Shown here: one piece after another, positions 12,001-25,137 of the stretch
How positions within the stretch are numbered: position 1 is the stretch's first letter
Layout: each line of letters opens with the position of its first letter
NCBI RefSeq assembly: GCF_019703515.2
Contig: NC_059346.1
Coordinates: 52,751,501-52,815,500, forward strand
DNA from: Myxocyprinus asiaticus
Lineage: Eukaryota > Chordata > Actinopteri > Cypriniformes > Catostomidae
Direction of reading: 5' to 3'
Length of the DNA stretch: 64,000 nt
The notes under the pieces: generated by a model
What the model saw: only the letters and a program-made list of their open reading frames with translations
The model's database searches: none
What the model was told of the DNA's origin: nothing
Translations under genes and position numbers: made by a program

Positions 12001-15000
12001 CGCTTCAAAGCCTTTCGTGGGTTCTTGGCGACCGTGAGACGGGTGGCATCTGCTTCCTGCAGTGGGCTCCACGCCGGGGCTGGGCTGCAGGGGTGGGCTG
12101 CGTTGGAGCCGGTGCAGTCACCGCAGGGGGACGCCCTTGGCGACGAGCAGACGGGGTGCGGGATCTTGAGCCGCACTGGGGCAGGATGTGCCAGATAACC
12201 TCTGTCTGCTGCTTCACCACTGGGAACTGCTGGGCAAAGTCCTCAGTGTCGCTGGACTGGCCAACTTGGGAAATGGGGGCAGCAAGGAACCATGCCTTGT
12301 CGGCCTCTCCGATGCTGCGCTCGAGAGCTCATCACCTTCGCGGGCTCCGAATAAGAGGTCAAACTCGCCGTGAGACGAGCCGGCGGACTCATCCGGAAGC
12401 CCGATTGGGGCAGATGAGCGTGCTGGGGAATGGGAGGTCCGTGGGGGTATACCCGGCGGAGATGGTCCCATTGGGGTCCCCAAATCGCACCCAGTGCTAG
12501 CCCCGCTGGCCTCATACCCGTGGGTAGAAGGACCGAGGCGGGGAGCCTCTGGGGCAGCTTGCTTTCTTACGAAGGTAAGCCGCGACTGCATCGTTGCCAT
12601 GGACATGTTCTCGCAATGAGTACATGATCCATCCACGAACGCTGTCTCCACGTGAGCAGTGCCCAGACATGAAAGACAGTGATCGTGACCGTCAGAAGAC
12701 GAGAGCGCAACCAGGAATAACACACAAAGTAAAGGCATCTTTAAAAAGACGTGTCTTTAAAAAGACGTTCCGTGTGTGCCGCTCTTTTAGAGAAATATAC
12801 TCTTATTTCTGCCGAAGCGCCCAGGGGCATTCTCTGCAGTGCACCAGTGCAGAGGGGGGAGAAGCTGCTGAAATGCACTGTCAGATCCAGCAGAGGTGAA
12901 TGAACAGTCGTGGGAATTCGGCTCAGTGAGTATGACCGTTCGGCTCCGAAGAGAAAATCTGAATGAGTGGTTGCATACCAGCAACATTTATACCCGTATC
13001 TCTGGGGGAGTGGCGTGCAAATACCACTCGCCAATTTTCATTGGCCTTTTATCAAAGACCAGAGGTGTCTCGGGCTCCCAAGAGTGACCCCTAGTGTCAC
13101 TACATCGACACAACATTGAGTGAGTGACAGATAGGGAACACACTCAACAAACTTTGGCCGAATCATTTAACAAAAAAGTTCCTTACGACAAAAAAAGCGA
13201 CAGATGGCAAGATATAACAAACGCTGTCACCAATTACATCGCAAAAGACATGGTGCCACTTCAAGCGGTTGAGAGAGATGGTTTAAAAACTTTGGTTTTG
13301 AAGACTTTAGACCAAGATACACACTGCCTGGGTGAAAATATTTCAGTCAAACATTGTCTAAATTGTACGTGTCATGTCGCCAAACTTTTGCGTATGAAGT
13401 GCAGAAGATTTCACATTTTGCCACAACAACTGATTTGTGGTCAAGCAGAACATCCGAACCATACCTCTCCTTGACAGTACATTTCATCGATGAAACCTGG
13501 CAACTGAAAACCTACCGTATGCAAACATCTTACTTCCCAGATGACCACACAGGTGACATTATTGCCTAATTGATGCGCTAGCATCATGGTCGCTGCCAGA
13601 AGACCGCATGGTTTGCATTACAACAGACAGCGGGGCTAACGTTGTCAGTGCACTACGGATTAACAAATGGAAGAGGCTTCCTTGTTTTGGACACAGGATT
13701 CATATTGCCATTGGTAAGCAACTTTGGTGCTTCTATGAAATGCAAATATAGGAAAATAGATCTTGTATTTGTTGGGATGTTTAAAAATACAAAAAGGAAC
13801 TATGATAATAAGCATAGCTGCTATATGACAGTAATATAATAAATGTAACATGAATATAAATATAATATATTCATATTAAATGATAATATTAAATCAATTA
13901 TGTATATTAGATAATATTGTAATGTCATACCTGCACACTTTGAATGTTCAGTTGACTCAAAAAAAATGTTTATGTCTATTTTAAATGTTTTCCAGAGAGG
14001 AGCATGCAGGATCCTAGAATAAACAGAGCCATTGGAGTTTGCAAGAAAGTGGTCGCTGCTTTTTCCAGCAGCAGGAAAAAGAAAAAAGCACTTTCTGATG
14101 CACAAAAGCAGCTGAAGCTTCCACAGCATAAACTGGTCACAGAGTCACCAACAAGATGGGGCTCAAGACAGCACATGATTGAGAGATTTATTGAGCAAGA
14201 AAAGGCCATTCATCATGTGTTGACTGCAGACAAAAAGCACAGGCACCTTGTGCCAACATGGCAAGATGTTGAGGTGCTGGAGGCAGTAAGCAAAGCACTT
14301 GGTCCTCTGCTGGAATTTTCAGACGCTCTTTCAGGTGAGCAACTTGTAACGGTTTCTTACTTAAAACCCGTGTTGGCCTTGTTCAACCCTGAAGTCCTGG
14401 TGGTGAAGTCTGATGACACAGACCTAACCAAAAAAATCAAACAAACAATTCTGGAGTACCTGAACACCAAGTACACAGAAGACTGTGTGGATGAGCTGTT
14501 AAGTTTGGCATCCACACTTGACCCCCGGTTCAAAAACCGCTACAATGACGATAATAGGATCAAAGCCATTGGGACAGCAGTGACGGAAGAACTCATGGCT
14601 ATGATGGCAGAGGAAGACAGCCCTACCCCAGGCCCCTTAACTGCTTCTGCTCAGGCTATGACAGCAGAAGTTGGAGCAGGTGATGATGACACCAGGGAGC
14701 CAGCAAATAAGACAAAAAAGTATTTTGGCAGTTATTTTAAGAAACAACAGGAATTCAGAGGCGAGTCTCTGCACTTTGCTATTGAAAAGGAGATCAAGAG
14801 CTACTTAATGATATGTGAGGTGGACAGTGATGTAAATACACTTGACTGGTGGAAAACACAAGAAATAAATTTCCCTAGACTGGGGAAACTAGCAAAAGTC
14901 ATTTGGTGACTTTTATTACAATGTCATATTTTTGCTTCTTGCTTGTATGCTGCACAGTTCACCTTACAGCAGAGCAGTGTTTTGTATTGTTCTTACTTGA

Positions 15001-18000
15001 ATGCTTCAGTTTTAAATAATAAAGACCTCTTTTCCTTCAATATATTGTTTTGATTAATAATATCAGCAATCAATGTTATCATGTTTTGCTATTAATATGT
15101 TGTAAGAGGGAACTAGTAAAATATAAGACTTCTACAATAATTTTTTTTGAAGGATGCAAAATATCGTCTGTTTATCGTTATCGGCAAAATCCCAGAAAAT
15201 ATCGAGATATAATTTTTGTCAATATCGGACACCCCTATGTGGACCTCTACAGGTCTGGTTCATCCTTGGGAGCAATTTCCAAATGCCTGAAGGTACCACG
15301 TTCATCTGTACAAACAATAGTATGCAAGTATAAACACCATGGGACCACGCAGCCATCATACCGCTCAGGAAGTAGACGGATTCTGTCTCCTCGAGATGAA
15401 CGTTGTTTGGTGCGAAAAGTGCAAATCAATACCAGAACAACAGCAAAGGACCTTGTGAAGATGCTGGAGGAAACAGGTAGACAAGTATCTATATACACAG
15501 TAAAACAAGTCATATTTTGACATAACCTGAAAGGCTGCTCAGCAAGGAACAAGCCAATGCTCCAAAACCGCCATAAAAAGCCAGACTACAGTTTGCAAGT
15601 GCACATGGGGACAAAGGTCTTACTTTTTGGAGAAATGTCCTCTGGTCTGATGAAACAGAAATGGAACTTTTTGGCCATAATGACCATCATTATCTTTGGA
15701 GGAAAAAGGGTGAGGCTTGTAAGCCGAAGAACACCATCCCAAAGTGAAGCATGGGGGTGGCAGCATCATGTTGTGGGGGTGCTTTGCAGCAGGAGGGACT
15801 GGTGCACTTCACAAAATAGATGGCATCATGGGAAGAATTGTGGCATTATATATTATATTGTGTGGATATATTGAAGGAACATCTCAAGACAGCAGCCATG
15901 AAGTTAATGCTTGGTCGCAAATGGCTCTTCCAAATGGACAGTGACCCCAAGCATACCTCCAAAGTTGTGGAAACATTGTGTAAGGACAACAAAGTCAAGG
16001 TACTGGAGCGGCCATAACAAAGCCCTGACCTCAATCTGATAGAAAATTTGTGGGCAGAACTGAAAAAGCATGTGCGAGCAAGGAGGCTTACAAACCTGAC
16101 TCAGTTACACCAGTTCTGTCTGGAGGAATGGGCCAAAATTCCAGCAACTTATTGTGAGAAGCTTGTGGAAGGCTACCAAAAATGTTTGACCCAGGTTAAA
16201 CAATATAAAGGCAATGCTACCAAATACTAACAAAGTGTATGTAAACTTCTGACTTCAACTGTACATTTACATATAACATTCATTTGCCTCAACTCGTCTG
16301 CCATCTTGGATGAATATGTTTGAACTTCTCGCAGTCTTCATGCAATGCTGCCTCAGAATTTGGCCAAAACTAGGTATCAAATTTTGTCCAAAAGGAGTGA
16401 ATAAACATGGTTAAAGTGATGTAATATGACAGATCTCATTAAGGTTTATACATCTCAAAAATCTGAGCTTGATCTGATCTTTTATTTTGGTTGAGCGATG
16501 ACATCATCATTGTCATTGTCTCTTGCCTCATTAATGATTGATAGACCATCAGAAAGATAGAAAATCCTTTACTTACTGAGATGGAGTGAATTCACTCCAA
16601 TTTCTGTAATAATTAATTAACATAGACAGGGCAGTTGGCTGGACAGCAGAAGGGCTTGTAGTACACTTAGTAGCCTAAATAGAATAAAGTCATTAAACAA
16701 TGCCAGAAAGAATGCCTTTTCTGTGTCTAGTGGCAGTATCCACTCAAGAACACCCTTTATGCAAAAGCACTAGAGCATGTCAGTGGATGCGCAGAGAATA
16801 ATGATAAATTCACATTGTAAAAATAAATACATACATGCAAATTGTAATTTGAAATTCAAATTATTATTATTATTATTATTATTAATAATAATAATAATAA
16901 TAATAGGCACATACAATTCTTTTCAACTAAGAATGCACTAAAGAGCCTATGTTAATCCATACAAAAAATAAATAAATAGACACATGTAAAATGTTTATAA
17001 AGAGAAATACATATTATTATTATTATTATTATTAATAATAATAATAGGCTATTTTTTTTCAGCTTAGACTGCACTTAGGTGCCTCTGTTAATTCATACAA
17101 ATATTCTCCCATTGTGGACGATAAAAATGGCCATTTGGCCGGTAACTTTTGTCACAAGATTTGCAGAGAGTCAGGATGCAAACGCAGAGTGAAAAAACAA
17201 AAGGATTTATTAATACAAAAATAAACAAAACCAACCAAATCTACCCCGTAGGGGGAAAACACAATCCAGGCTTGGAGCCCACTGAAGCTGGACTGAGGCG
17301 GACAAGTTGGGTACAGGATCGAATAGAACCGACTAGGAACAGGGACACGAACAACATGGACACGAAACAAGACGAACTGGCACTGGACAGCACACACGAG
17401 GAGACTAAAATAGGGAAGGAAATCAAACAGGTTAATGGGCAGGGCAGGTGTAACAAATGAACTAATAATGGGCAAACAAGGAGGCAGGGTATGACGCAAG
17501 ACTGAGAGACACGTGGTAATACAGAAACAAAACAATGCCATGTTCTCTCACAAGACACAGACACCTGTATGGCACGAGCGCATATCGTCAAGACAACAGG
17601 CAACATGTGCTCATGCCACCCGACAGATAAGATGAGAGAATGCACGGCAACGCTAACAAAGCAATGCCATGCATTCTCACACTAGACAAAACCTGAGTGT
17701 ACATCACGAGGCAAACACCACGTGATGCATGCAACAGGCGACAAAACGAGACAGGACACCTGTGCGAGAGTTCGGCCACACACAAACCCGACACATCAGA
17801 CCGAAGTGACTGAACCTCAGCACAACATGAAGACAGCTCGCAATCCGGGTGTGCAGCACAACATGAGTGCATCGCGAAGCGACATAAACAATTGATGTGA
17901 GTGCGTTGCTGCCAAGATGACATAAGCGCAGTGCACTCACGGCAATAACAGACAGAACATGGAGCGTGTATGTCCGGATCCCGACACCAACCAAACCAGA

Positions 18001-21000
18001 CAGGGAAGTCACTATCCAGACACCATGCTCTGAACATGAAACATGAGACCAACCGAGGAGCGCACGGCAGGGAAATCACAACCAAAGCCATGCGCTCACA
18101 CAAAGACAGAAACGAAACACAAAACAGACATAGAACGATGATGTCACGGTCCTGCCACACAAAAACCCAGACAGACAGAGTGACAGGACCGTGACAACTT
18201 TATTAGGAACTGCACCATAATACATGGTTTAATTAGCATTATAAGAATGATAATCTAATGCCCACTGATGTAGCATCTCAAATGTCATAGAATCCGTCCA
18301 AAGAAAACATCTATTGTGACTTACATCTTCCATGACTTTTACCTCAGTGGAAAAGTTACCTTCAGAAGTTTATCTAGGATGTATAAATAATTTTTCTTCA
18401 GAACAACATGTGTGGAAAATCTGATAATGTATGAAACAAAATCGCAATGTGTCTTTGTGTTTTTGTGACAGTTTGGCATAGTGCAAATATGCAAAAGGAA
18501 AATAATCCAAAAATATATTTATAATAAAAATAATGCAAGATACGGTTTCATATTTAAAGAAATATTTATGGCCAGTAGTTACGCTCACTAGTGTATGACT
18601 CATTGCCAGTTTAGCCAGTCAGACTAAATTGAAGACTATTTGATGGTCAGGGCTGTACAGTGTGACAGTTGCGGGAAAAAATTACAATATGCAACAACAA
18701 GCTTTAACCCATTTGCACATGCGATAAATGTCATTTCCGCCTACGAGGAGCGTTGCAATATAGAACATGCACAGACTAAAAACTATTGCCAAAACTCGAG
18801 TGCTTAACTTTAACGGGTTACCATGTTTGCGTTGTCAGGATTAGGTCACACTGCCACGCTCAAGTGTGCAAAAAAACAACTGATGCAATCAATGAAAACA
18901 CAAGATGTTGTTGTTTGCCCTCTGTGAGTATGTAGTTGCCCAGTTTACAGAAGACTTAAACACTGCCGAAACACTGGATTCCGCATGTTTATGAGATTCG
19001 GGGAAAAAAACACAGTGGGATGCGTTCCTCTAATAGGCTATTCAGATTACTAGTCTATGGATATGAGTTTTTCATGTCTGTTCATATACCATTAAAATAT
19101 GTTCATGTAAATGATAGTGGTCGACCAATATATCGCCATGGCTGATAAGTTGGCCGATATTCAGAATTATTTAATTAACGGCATCGGCCGATAAATTTTC
19201 CCCTTTGGCCGATTTGTTTCTTGAAGGCGCCAAGAATTGCCTGCTTGTATGTGAAGCGACTGAGACATGTAAATGACCAGTCACGGTTCATTTTGTTGTA
19301 CATGCCATCGTGTTACTACAATAATAGACCCGTGTGCAACACAGTGTCATTTAAATGGACCGCATATTAGAGCCATGGCAGATGAGTTTGAGCTCATAAT
19401 GTTAAAGTGCTCGCCTGTTTCATTCTCCCTCTCTCTCCTCAACAGTTCCCTCTTGTCTAACTTGTCTTGTCTAATGATAAAAAGGCAAATTTCAATCAAA
19501 CTAATATCATATACATCTGCAAATATGCACATATCTTGTTTAAACCGATGTAATAAACCAACCTCACACAACTTCAGCAGATCCAGCGTCCTGTGGAACA
19601 CTCATAAATCTTCCTCTGTAGCACGTATTCTATCAGCCCTCAACAGTTCCCTGTAACTTTTAACTGTCTTGTCTAATGAGAAAAAGGCAAATATCAATAA
19701 AACTAATATCATATACCATCTGCAAATATGCACATATCTCGTTTAAACAGATGTAATGAACCAACCTCACACAACTTCAGCAGAGCCAGCATCCTGTGAA
19801 ATGCTCATAAATCTTCCTCTGAAGCATGTATTCTATCAGACTCTCATCAATAGTTCCCTGTAACTTTTCTCATGATAAAAGGCAAATTTCGATAAAACTT
19901 CTATTATATACCAACTGCAAATATGCAGATATCTCGTTTAAACAGATGTAATTCACGAACCTCATGAAAATCCAGCATTTTCTTCCTGTCGAGCGCTCAT
20001 CTAATATCTTCCTCTGAAGCGCGTATTCTATCAGCCAGAATCAAAACTTCAGGATCAGGATCAAAAGTTCCTCTGATTCACAAATCATGACGGTCAGTCT
20101 GTGACAATCCAAGCAGGCGATCCAGGCTGTTTAAACTGTCAGGAGATTGCTGCTGAAAGTGGACCACACGAGCGCATTAGTACAACTTAAAAGTAAAAGC
20201 GCTTCACATGTGCAATAAGTAATTGTCATATTGACTATGCACTGTATGTACAATTGATTTGATTCTGTATTTTTTGAGAAAATGCGATTTGTTAATGCTC
20301 ATATGCCATATATGGTTGCTGGACATCTGTGTGCTGTTATTTCCTTCATCATATATTAACAATTTCTTCATGTGAAAAAAATTACTAACATTTTATGATT
20401 TAACAGAAATCAGAAAAAACTGCTATCTACCATTTAAAATACAATATAATTTTTTTAATTATTTTTTACAAAGTTAAAGTTTAGTGTGAAATTTAGTAAA
20501 TATAGTGCTAAATAAGAGTTTATTCATTTTTTTAAGCAATGTTATGTTTATGTTATTTACTATATTAAATTGTGTGATATATTGGCATTGTATCGGCCAC
20601 CCTGCTCTTTGGATATCGGCATTGGTCATTAAAAAACCCATATTGGTTGATCACTAGTAAATGATTAAAAAGCAGGAAATAAGGAAATACATATTCTGTG
20701 GTGGTATGGCAAATCCCCAGTCAAGGAAATTACGAGGATGTTTGAGCACCATGATTTATTTTGTGATGGATATTTATAGTAACAATATGACAGTGCTAAG
20801 TATAACTTCAAGTAAATGAGCAGAGTGTAGTGTTCTGCTGTACTTTAGTGGAATAAGGAGGTTTTTTGACATTTGACTATATCTCATTTATTAATTAGGT
20901 CTTACTAGAGGAATAAAATCTAGACGTGGATCTAACGTTTATTTTTTTAAATAGAATTCATTGTTAAACATAATTGCGTCTGATAACTGGTGCATGTAAA

Positions 21001-24000
21001 GGCTAGAAATCACATTTTTGCTTGGCATAAAGATATATTTTCACATAACAATTTACACAAGGTTAAAGGTGCTGTAAGTGATTTATTTTTTATTTTTTAT
21101 TTTATGGAAAAGTATGCAAAAAAAAGTCATACTCCCTGAAAGATATCAATGAAGTAAGTATTGTGAGATATCTCACTGTTCTCTGTGACTGCACGACTAT
21201 AAACAGCAAACAAAAATGTGTCTGCGGCCACGGTCTCTGTTGTCGTTTCAGCAAATTATTGACGCTTAATGCCATTTGTATGCCATGTTGTTCATAACAG
21301 TTGTCAGTTGAGGGTGCTGTTTTGCTGCTGTTGTTTTTGACAACCACTTCTGCTTGATGTCGATCTCAATAAAGCTCATTTGGTATTTTTGGAGTGCGGG
21401 GTTTTTGAAAGACGTGGTGTTTCTAATCCAACGGCTCAGCTTGTGGAAATTCTAGATTTTTAGAAAAGTTTCTTGCAGCACTTTTAACTATTTTTGCTGC
21501 TCCAAACTTACTTCAAAACCATACAGTGTAAAACATTGGCATCTTTTACTAAAACTCCCAAGGGAAAGTTCTTCAGTGGCTTCAGATCTACCTTTTTACT
21601 CATAACAGTGTGAAAGCGCACTCTGTCTCTACGTATAAATGTAACACATTAAGAAAGTGTTTCACTGCTGTTCAAACGCTCTTCATATTGCATAATTTCT
21701 TTGTACGAATGTACTTTAACTGAATAGACTAAATATTAAATGAAACACTGTCTCACTGTCTAAGACTTTGAAAACCCCTGATTTACAATATTAGTTGGAA
21801 GCAAAATGTACATTAGAACTGAAACACACCAAAATGAATCAGAATCGAATAAAATTGTATTGAAATTTAATCGAATCAGGAGCTTATAAATCAGAATCTA
21901 ATCAAATCAAATTATATTTTTGGTAATTAAAATTAAACTTTTAAAGTGAATCATTAAAAATACATACAATGTAAAAATTTCAACAATTAATTGAATATAA
22001 GTTCAACAGATGATGACATTTTTATGACATTTCATTTTTTAATTGTTGAATACAGTTGAGATGGTCAGGAACCCCTCCATGCTGTTAATTTGCTCTTAAT
22101 AGTTCATCTATCATATCTAATAATTCCCACTGGAAAAGAACTTGGGTTGTGTGTTGTTATTTTATTTAAATAGTAATGGGACACCAATTTGTATCCTAAT
22201 CATGGAAAGTTGAGTCAGAATCCAGGCTTTTTGTTCTGTGAAGTTTGGAGGAGAAAGTCTATCTATTAGATTATTTGAAAGCATGTTGCTTCGCTCTGTG
22301 ATGGCAGATACTTTCTCTGCCCTGTGCTGCTGAGCTGCAGCTGATGAGTAAAAGGCAGTGCTCCATAATTGGCCCAGTCTGTGAGTGTTGAGAAGAAACA
22401 GTGATGTGTTTACGTGGCCTAAGGCTCTGTCTCGCTTCTCTCACAGGAGGAAGGGGGCGGTCCATCCGAGCAAGCAGCTTTGATACTGCACAGAAAAGGC
22501 TTTGACTGTGGCTTCTCCAATCGGAACACTGGCCTACTGTGTACCACCACACGTGGCAAGGTAAAGACAGATCACGCGGTGGCCCACAAACACACACACA
22601 CACATACTCGCAACAAAAGTTAAAAAAATACATTCTCATCACTGCTGCTTAATTTTTGGTTTTGAGTTTATATTTTAGAATTTGTATGTGTAAAGGTGAA
22701 GTGTGTCATTTCTGTGCTACTAGTGACACCAAACAGAATTGCAAAAATTATTACTGCTTTCAAAAAGGTTTCTTGAACACTTCCTCCATCTTCCATTGGT
22801 CTGAAAAACAGATAGTCTTGCCCTAAACTCATGCCATTGGTTGAGTCAATGTTGTTGTGTCGACAAACAGATCTATGTTTTGAAAGCACTACAGAGACAC
22901 ATTGTTTACACTTTTCAGGGAAATCAACCTACAAATGGCTTACTTACAGTGGCAAGAAAATGTATGTGAACCCTTTGGAATTAGCTGGTTTTCTGCAACA
23001 CACAAACAATTATAATCTTTTATGTCTTTATTGAACACATCCCATTAAACATTCACAGTGCTGTGGAAAAAGTAAGTGAACCCTTGGACTTAACTGGTTG
23101 ATCCTCCTTTGGCAGCAATAATCTCAACCAAGTGTTTCCAGTAGCTGCGGATTAGACCTGTACAACATTCAGAAGGAATTTTGGACCATTCTTCCTTACA
23201 GAACTGTTTCAGCTCAGCCATATTCTTAGGATGTCTGGTGTGAACGGCTCTCTTGAGGTCATTTCACAGCATCTCTATCGGGTTAAGGTCTGGGCTCTGA
23301 CTGGGCCACTCCAAAAGGTGGATTTTCTTATTTTGAAGCCATTCTGTACTGAATTTACTTTGATGTTTAGGTTCATTGTCCTGCTGCATCACCCAACTTC
23401 TACTGAGCTTCAGCTGGTGCACAGACACCCTGACATTATACTGTAGGATATCTTGATAAACTTGGGAATTCATTTTTCCCTTGATAATGGCAAGCAGTCC
23501 AGGCCCCAAAGCAGCAAAGCAGACCCAAATTATGATGCTTCCTCCTTTGTACTTCACCGTTGGGATGCTGTTTTCATGTTGGTAGTGGTGCCCTTTTTTT
23601 GCCATACGTAGTGCTGCGTGTTCTTCCCAAACAATTCAACCTTAGTTTCAACAGTACACAAAACATTTTCCCAGCAGCGTGTGGACTTGTGGAGTGTCAA
23701 GGTGGTCTTTGGCAAACTTTAGGCGCACAGCATAGTTTTTGTTGGAAAGCAGCGGCTTCTTTCGTGGTGTCCTGCCATGGACACCATGCCTGTTCAATGT
23801 TTTCTGTATAGTAGACTCATGAACAGAGATGTTAACCAGTTCCAATGATTCCTTCAGGTCTTTAGCTGACACTCTAGGGTTCTTTTCTACATCATTGAGC
23901 ATTCTGCAGTGTGCCATTTGAGTCATCTTGGCTGGATGGCCACTTCTAGGGAGAGTAGCCAAAGTACTAAATCATATCCATTTATAGAGAATTTGTCTAA

Positions 24001-25102
24001 CTGTGGACAGATGAATATCTAAGCTCTTTGAGATAACTTTGTAACCCTTTCCATGTTTATGCAAAGCAACAATTCTTGATCGTAGGTCTTCTGAGATCTC
24101 TTTTTTGCCAGGCATGGTCAACGTCAGCAGATGCTTCTTGTGAATAGCAAACTCAAAATGTTTAAGTGCTTTTTATAAGTCAAAATAGTTCTAACCCACA
24201 CCTCCAATCTCGTTTCATGAATTGGATGCCAGGTTTGCCAACTCCTGACTCTTATTAGCTTTTTTGATGTCTTTAGCCTAGGGGTTCTTTAACTTTTTCC
24301 ACAGCACTATGAATGTTTAATGGGATGTGTTCAGCAAAGACATCAAAGATTATAATTGTTTGTGTGTTGTTAGCTTAAGCATATTGTTTTTGTCTATACT
24401 TGTGACTTTGATGAAGATGAGATCACATTTTATGACCAATTAATGCAGAAAACTAGCTAATTACAAAGGGTTCACATACTTTTTCTTGCCACTGTATAGT
24501 TGTCTCTGCATATTAGGCTGGGATGGAAAAAAGGTATAGGTATAGAACTAGGGCTGTCAATTGATTAACATTTTTAATCAAAGTAATGACATGTTAATTC
24601 AATTACTGGTCAGACAAACACATAGTTCCGCCCCAAACTCATGCCATTGTTTGTGCTAATGTTGCTATGATGGGCTGGTTGGAATGCTCAAACAAATAGA
24701 GCAATGTTTTGATAGTGCCACAGAGTCACGGGCTGCGTCCGAATATGCATACTTCCCTACTATATAGTATGCCAAAAATAGTATGCCATAGAGTAGGGTG
24801 TCTGGATCCTCTGTATTTAAATCAAAAAATTCTCACCCATAAACTTTAATATGTTTATGTAATTATTGAAAGAAGGTATTCACAGACGGAGTCGCATAAA
24901 TTTATTAAATAGGATTACTTTCCACTTTGTTGATAGTCTTAACCTCACACTCGCAAATAAAAGCTTTCAGAGTGTCAGTTATGCCATTCATCACATGTTT
25001 CACAAGTGAAATATCCAATTCCATGGCTGTTACTCAATGCATGTTTGCACGTTGTTGCAATGGAAAAGCACTAATTAACATGCACCGTGTTTGCTGTGTG
25101 TG

Positions 25103-25137
<35 letters not shown>

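Larger units (their letters stand above)
9012..13140 (-). mobile_element. DIRS-type tyrosine-recombinase retroelement, inverted
   Basis: Terminal inverted repeats are visible at about 9051-9214 and 12951-13115 ('gtctttgataaaaggccaat' and its complement, TATA-like motif included). An internal copy of the end sequence lies at 9285-9385. On the - strand the order is Gag-like, RT, RNase H, end of a tyrosine recombinase, as known for DIRS elements. It splits the hAT transposase between codons for FMVT and QQTLAE. No target duplication is evident, as expected for DIRS. Confidence 0.88.
8691..14909 (+). pseudogene. hAT (ZBED-like) transposase, interrupted
   Basis: Exon-like parts: 8691-8993 (opens [15 protein letters not shown] finger [10 protein letters not shown]...CKLC, then TGA); after the DIRS, 13139-13710 ([20 protein letters not shown], ends [10 protein letters not shown], with frameshifts); then an apparent intron (gt at 13712, acceptor TTTTCCAG ending 13994); then an open 301-codon stretch, 14004-14909, with [14 protein letters not shown] and [11 protein letters not shown]. 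The frame stops at LGKLAKVIW, just where the hATC dimerisation motif of the family would begin, so the C-terminus is missing. Confidence 0.85.
8460..15237 (+). mobile_element. BED-type hAT element inserted in the Tc1
   Basis: The ends are TAGAGGTGTGCGATAT and ATATCGGACACCCCTA. Perfect 8-bp duplications TGTGGACC lie at 8452-8459 and 15238-15245, inside the Tc1 transposase gene. It carries a ZBED-like transposase gene and is itself interrupted by a DIRS element at about 9012-13140. Without that insert it is about 2.65 kb. Confidence 0.93.
8407..16230 (+). pseudogene. Tc1 transposase, broken
   Basis: ATG at 8407 opens [14 protein letters not shown]. The frame is split by the hAT at 8460-15237 and resumes with [17 protein letters not shown], part of the paired-like DNA-binding region. 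The second catalytic Asp is in [12 protein letters not shown] and the Glu in [12 protein letters not shown]. The first Asp region (SSGLMKQKW) is out of frame. Stop codons and frameshifts occur at about 15520, 15640-15880 and 16017. TAA is at 16228-16230. It cannot make active protein. Confidence 0.9.
8019..16261 (+). mobile_element. Sleeping-Beauty-type Tc1/mariner element, interrupted
   Basis: It starts CAGTTGATGTCAGAAG after TA (8017-8018) and ends GACTTCAACTG before TA (16262-16263). The left end has an outer direct repeat at 8019-8049 and an inner one ('gggtcagaagtttacataca') at about 8220-8245, the IR/DR layout known from Sleeping Beauty-type elements. The right end shows only one such repeat, directly after the transposase stop. 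Without the inserted hAT the element would be about 1.46 kb. Confidence 0.93.
22693..24735. mobile_element. Second copy of the MITE-like repeat, split by a Tc1
   Basis: The text from 'taaaggtgaagtgtgtcatt' to 'acaaatggcttactta' resembles the copy at 174-2785. It resumes after the Tc1 with 'tagttgtctctgc'. Another related piece lies at about 24605-24735, after a short 'agggctgtcaattgatt' hAT-end-like stretch. The edges are approximate. Confidence 0.5.

Noticed and set aside
17152..18160. Stop-poor frames of 100-190 codons on the - strand
   Set aside because: Low-complexity composition, overlapping frames on both strands and no recognised domain; it looks like a dispersed repeat.
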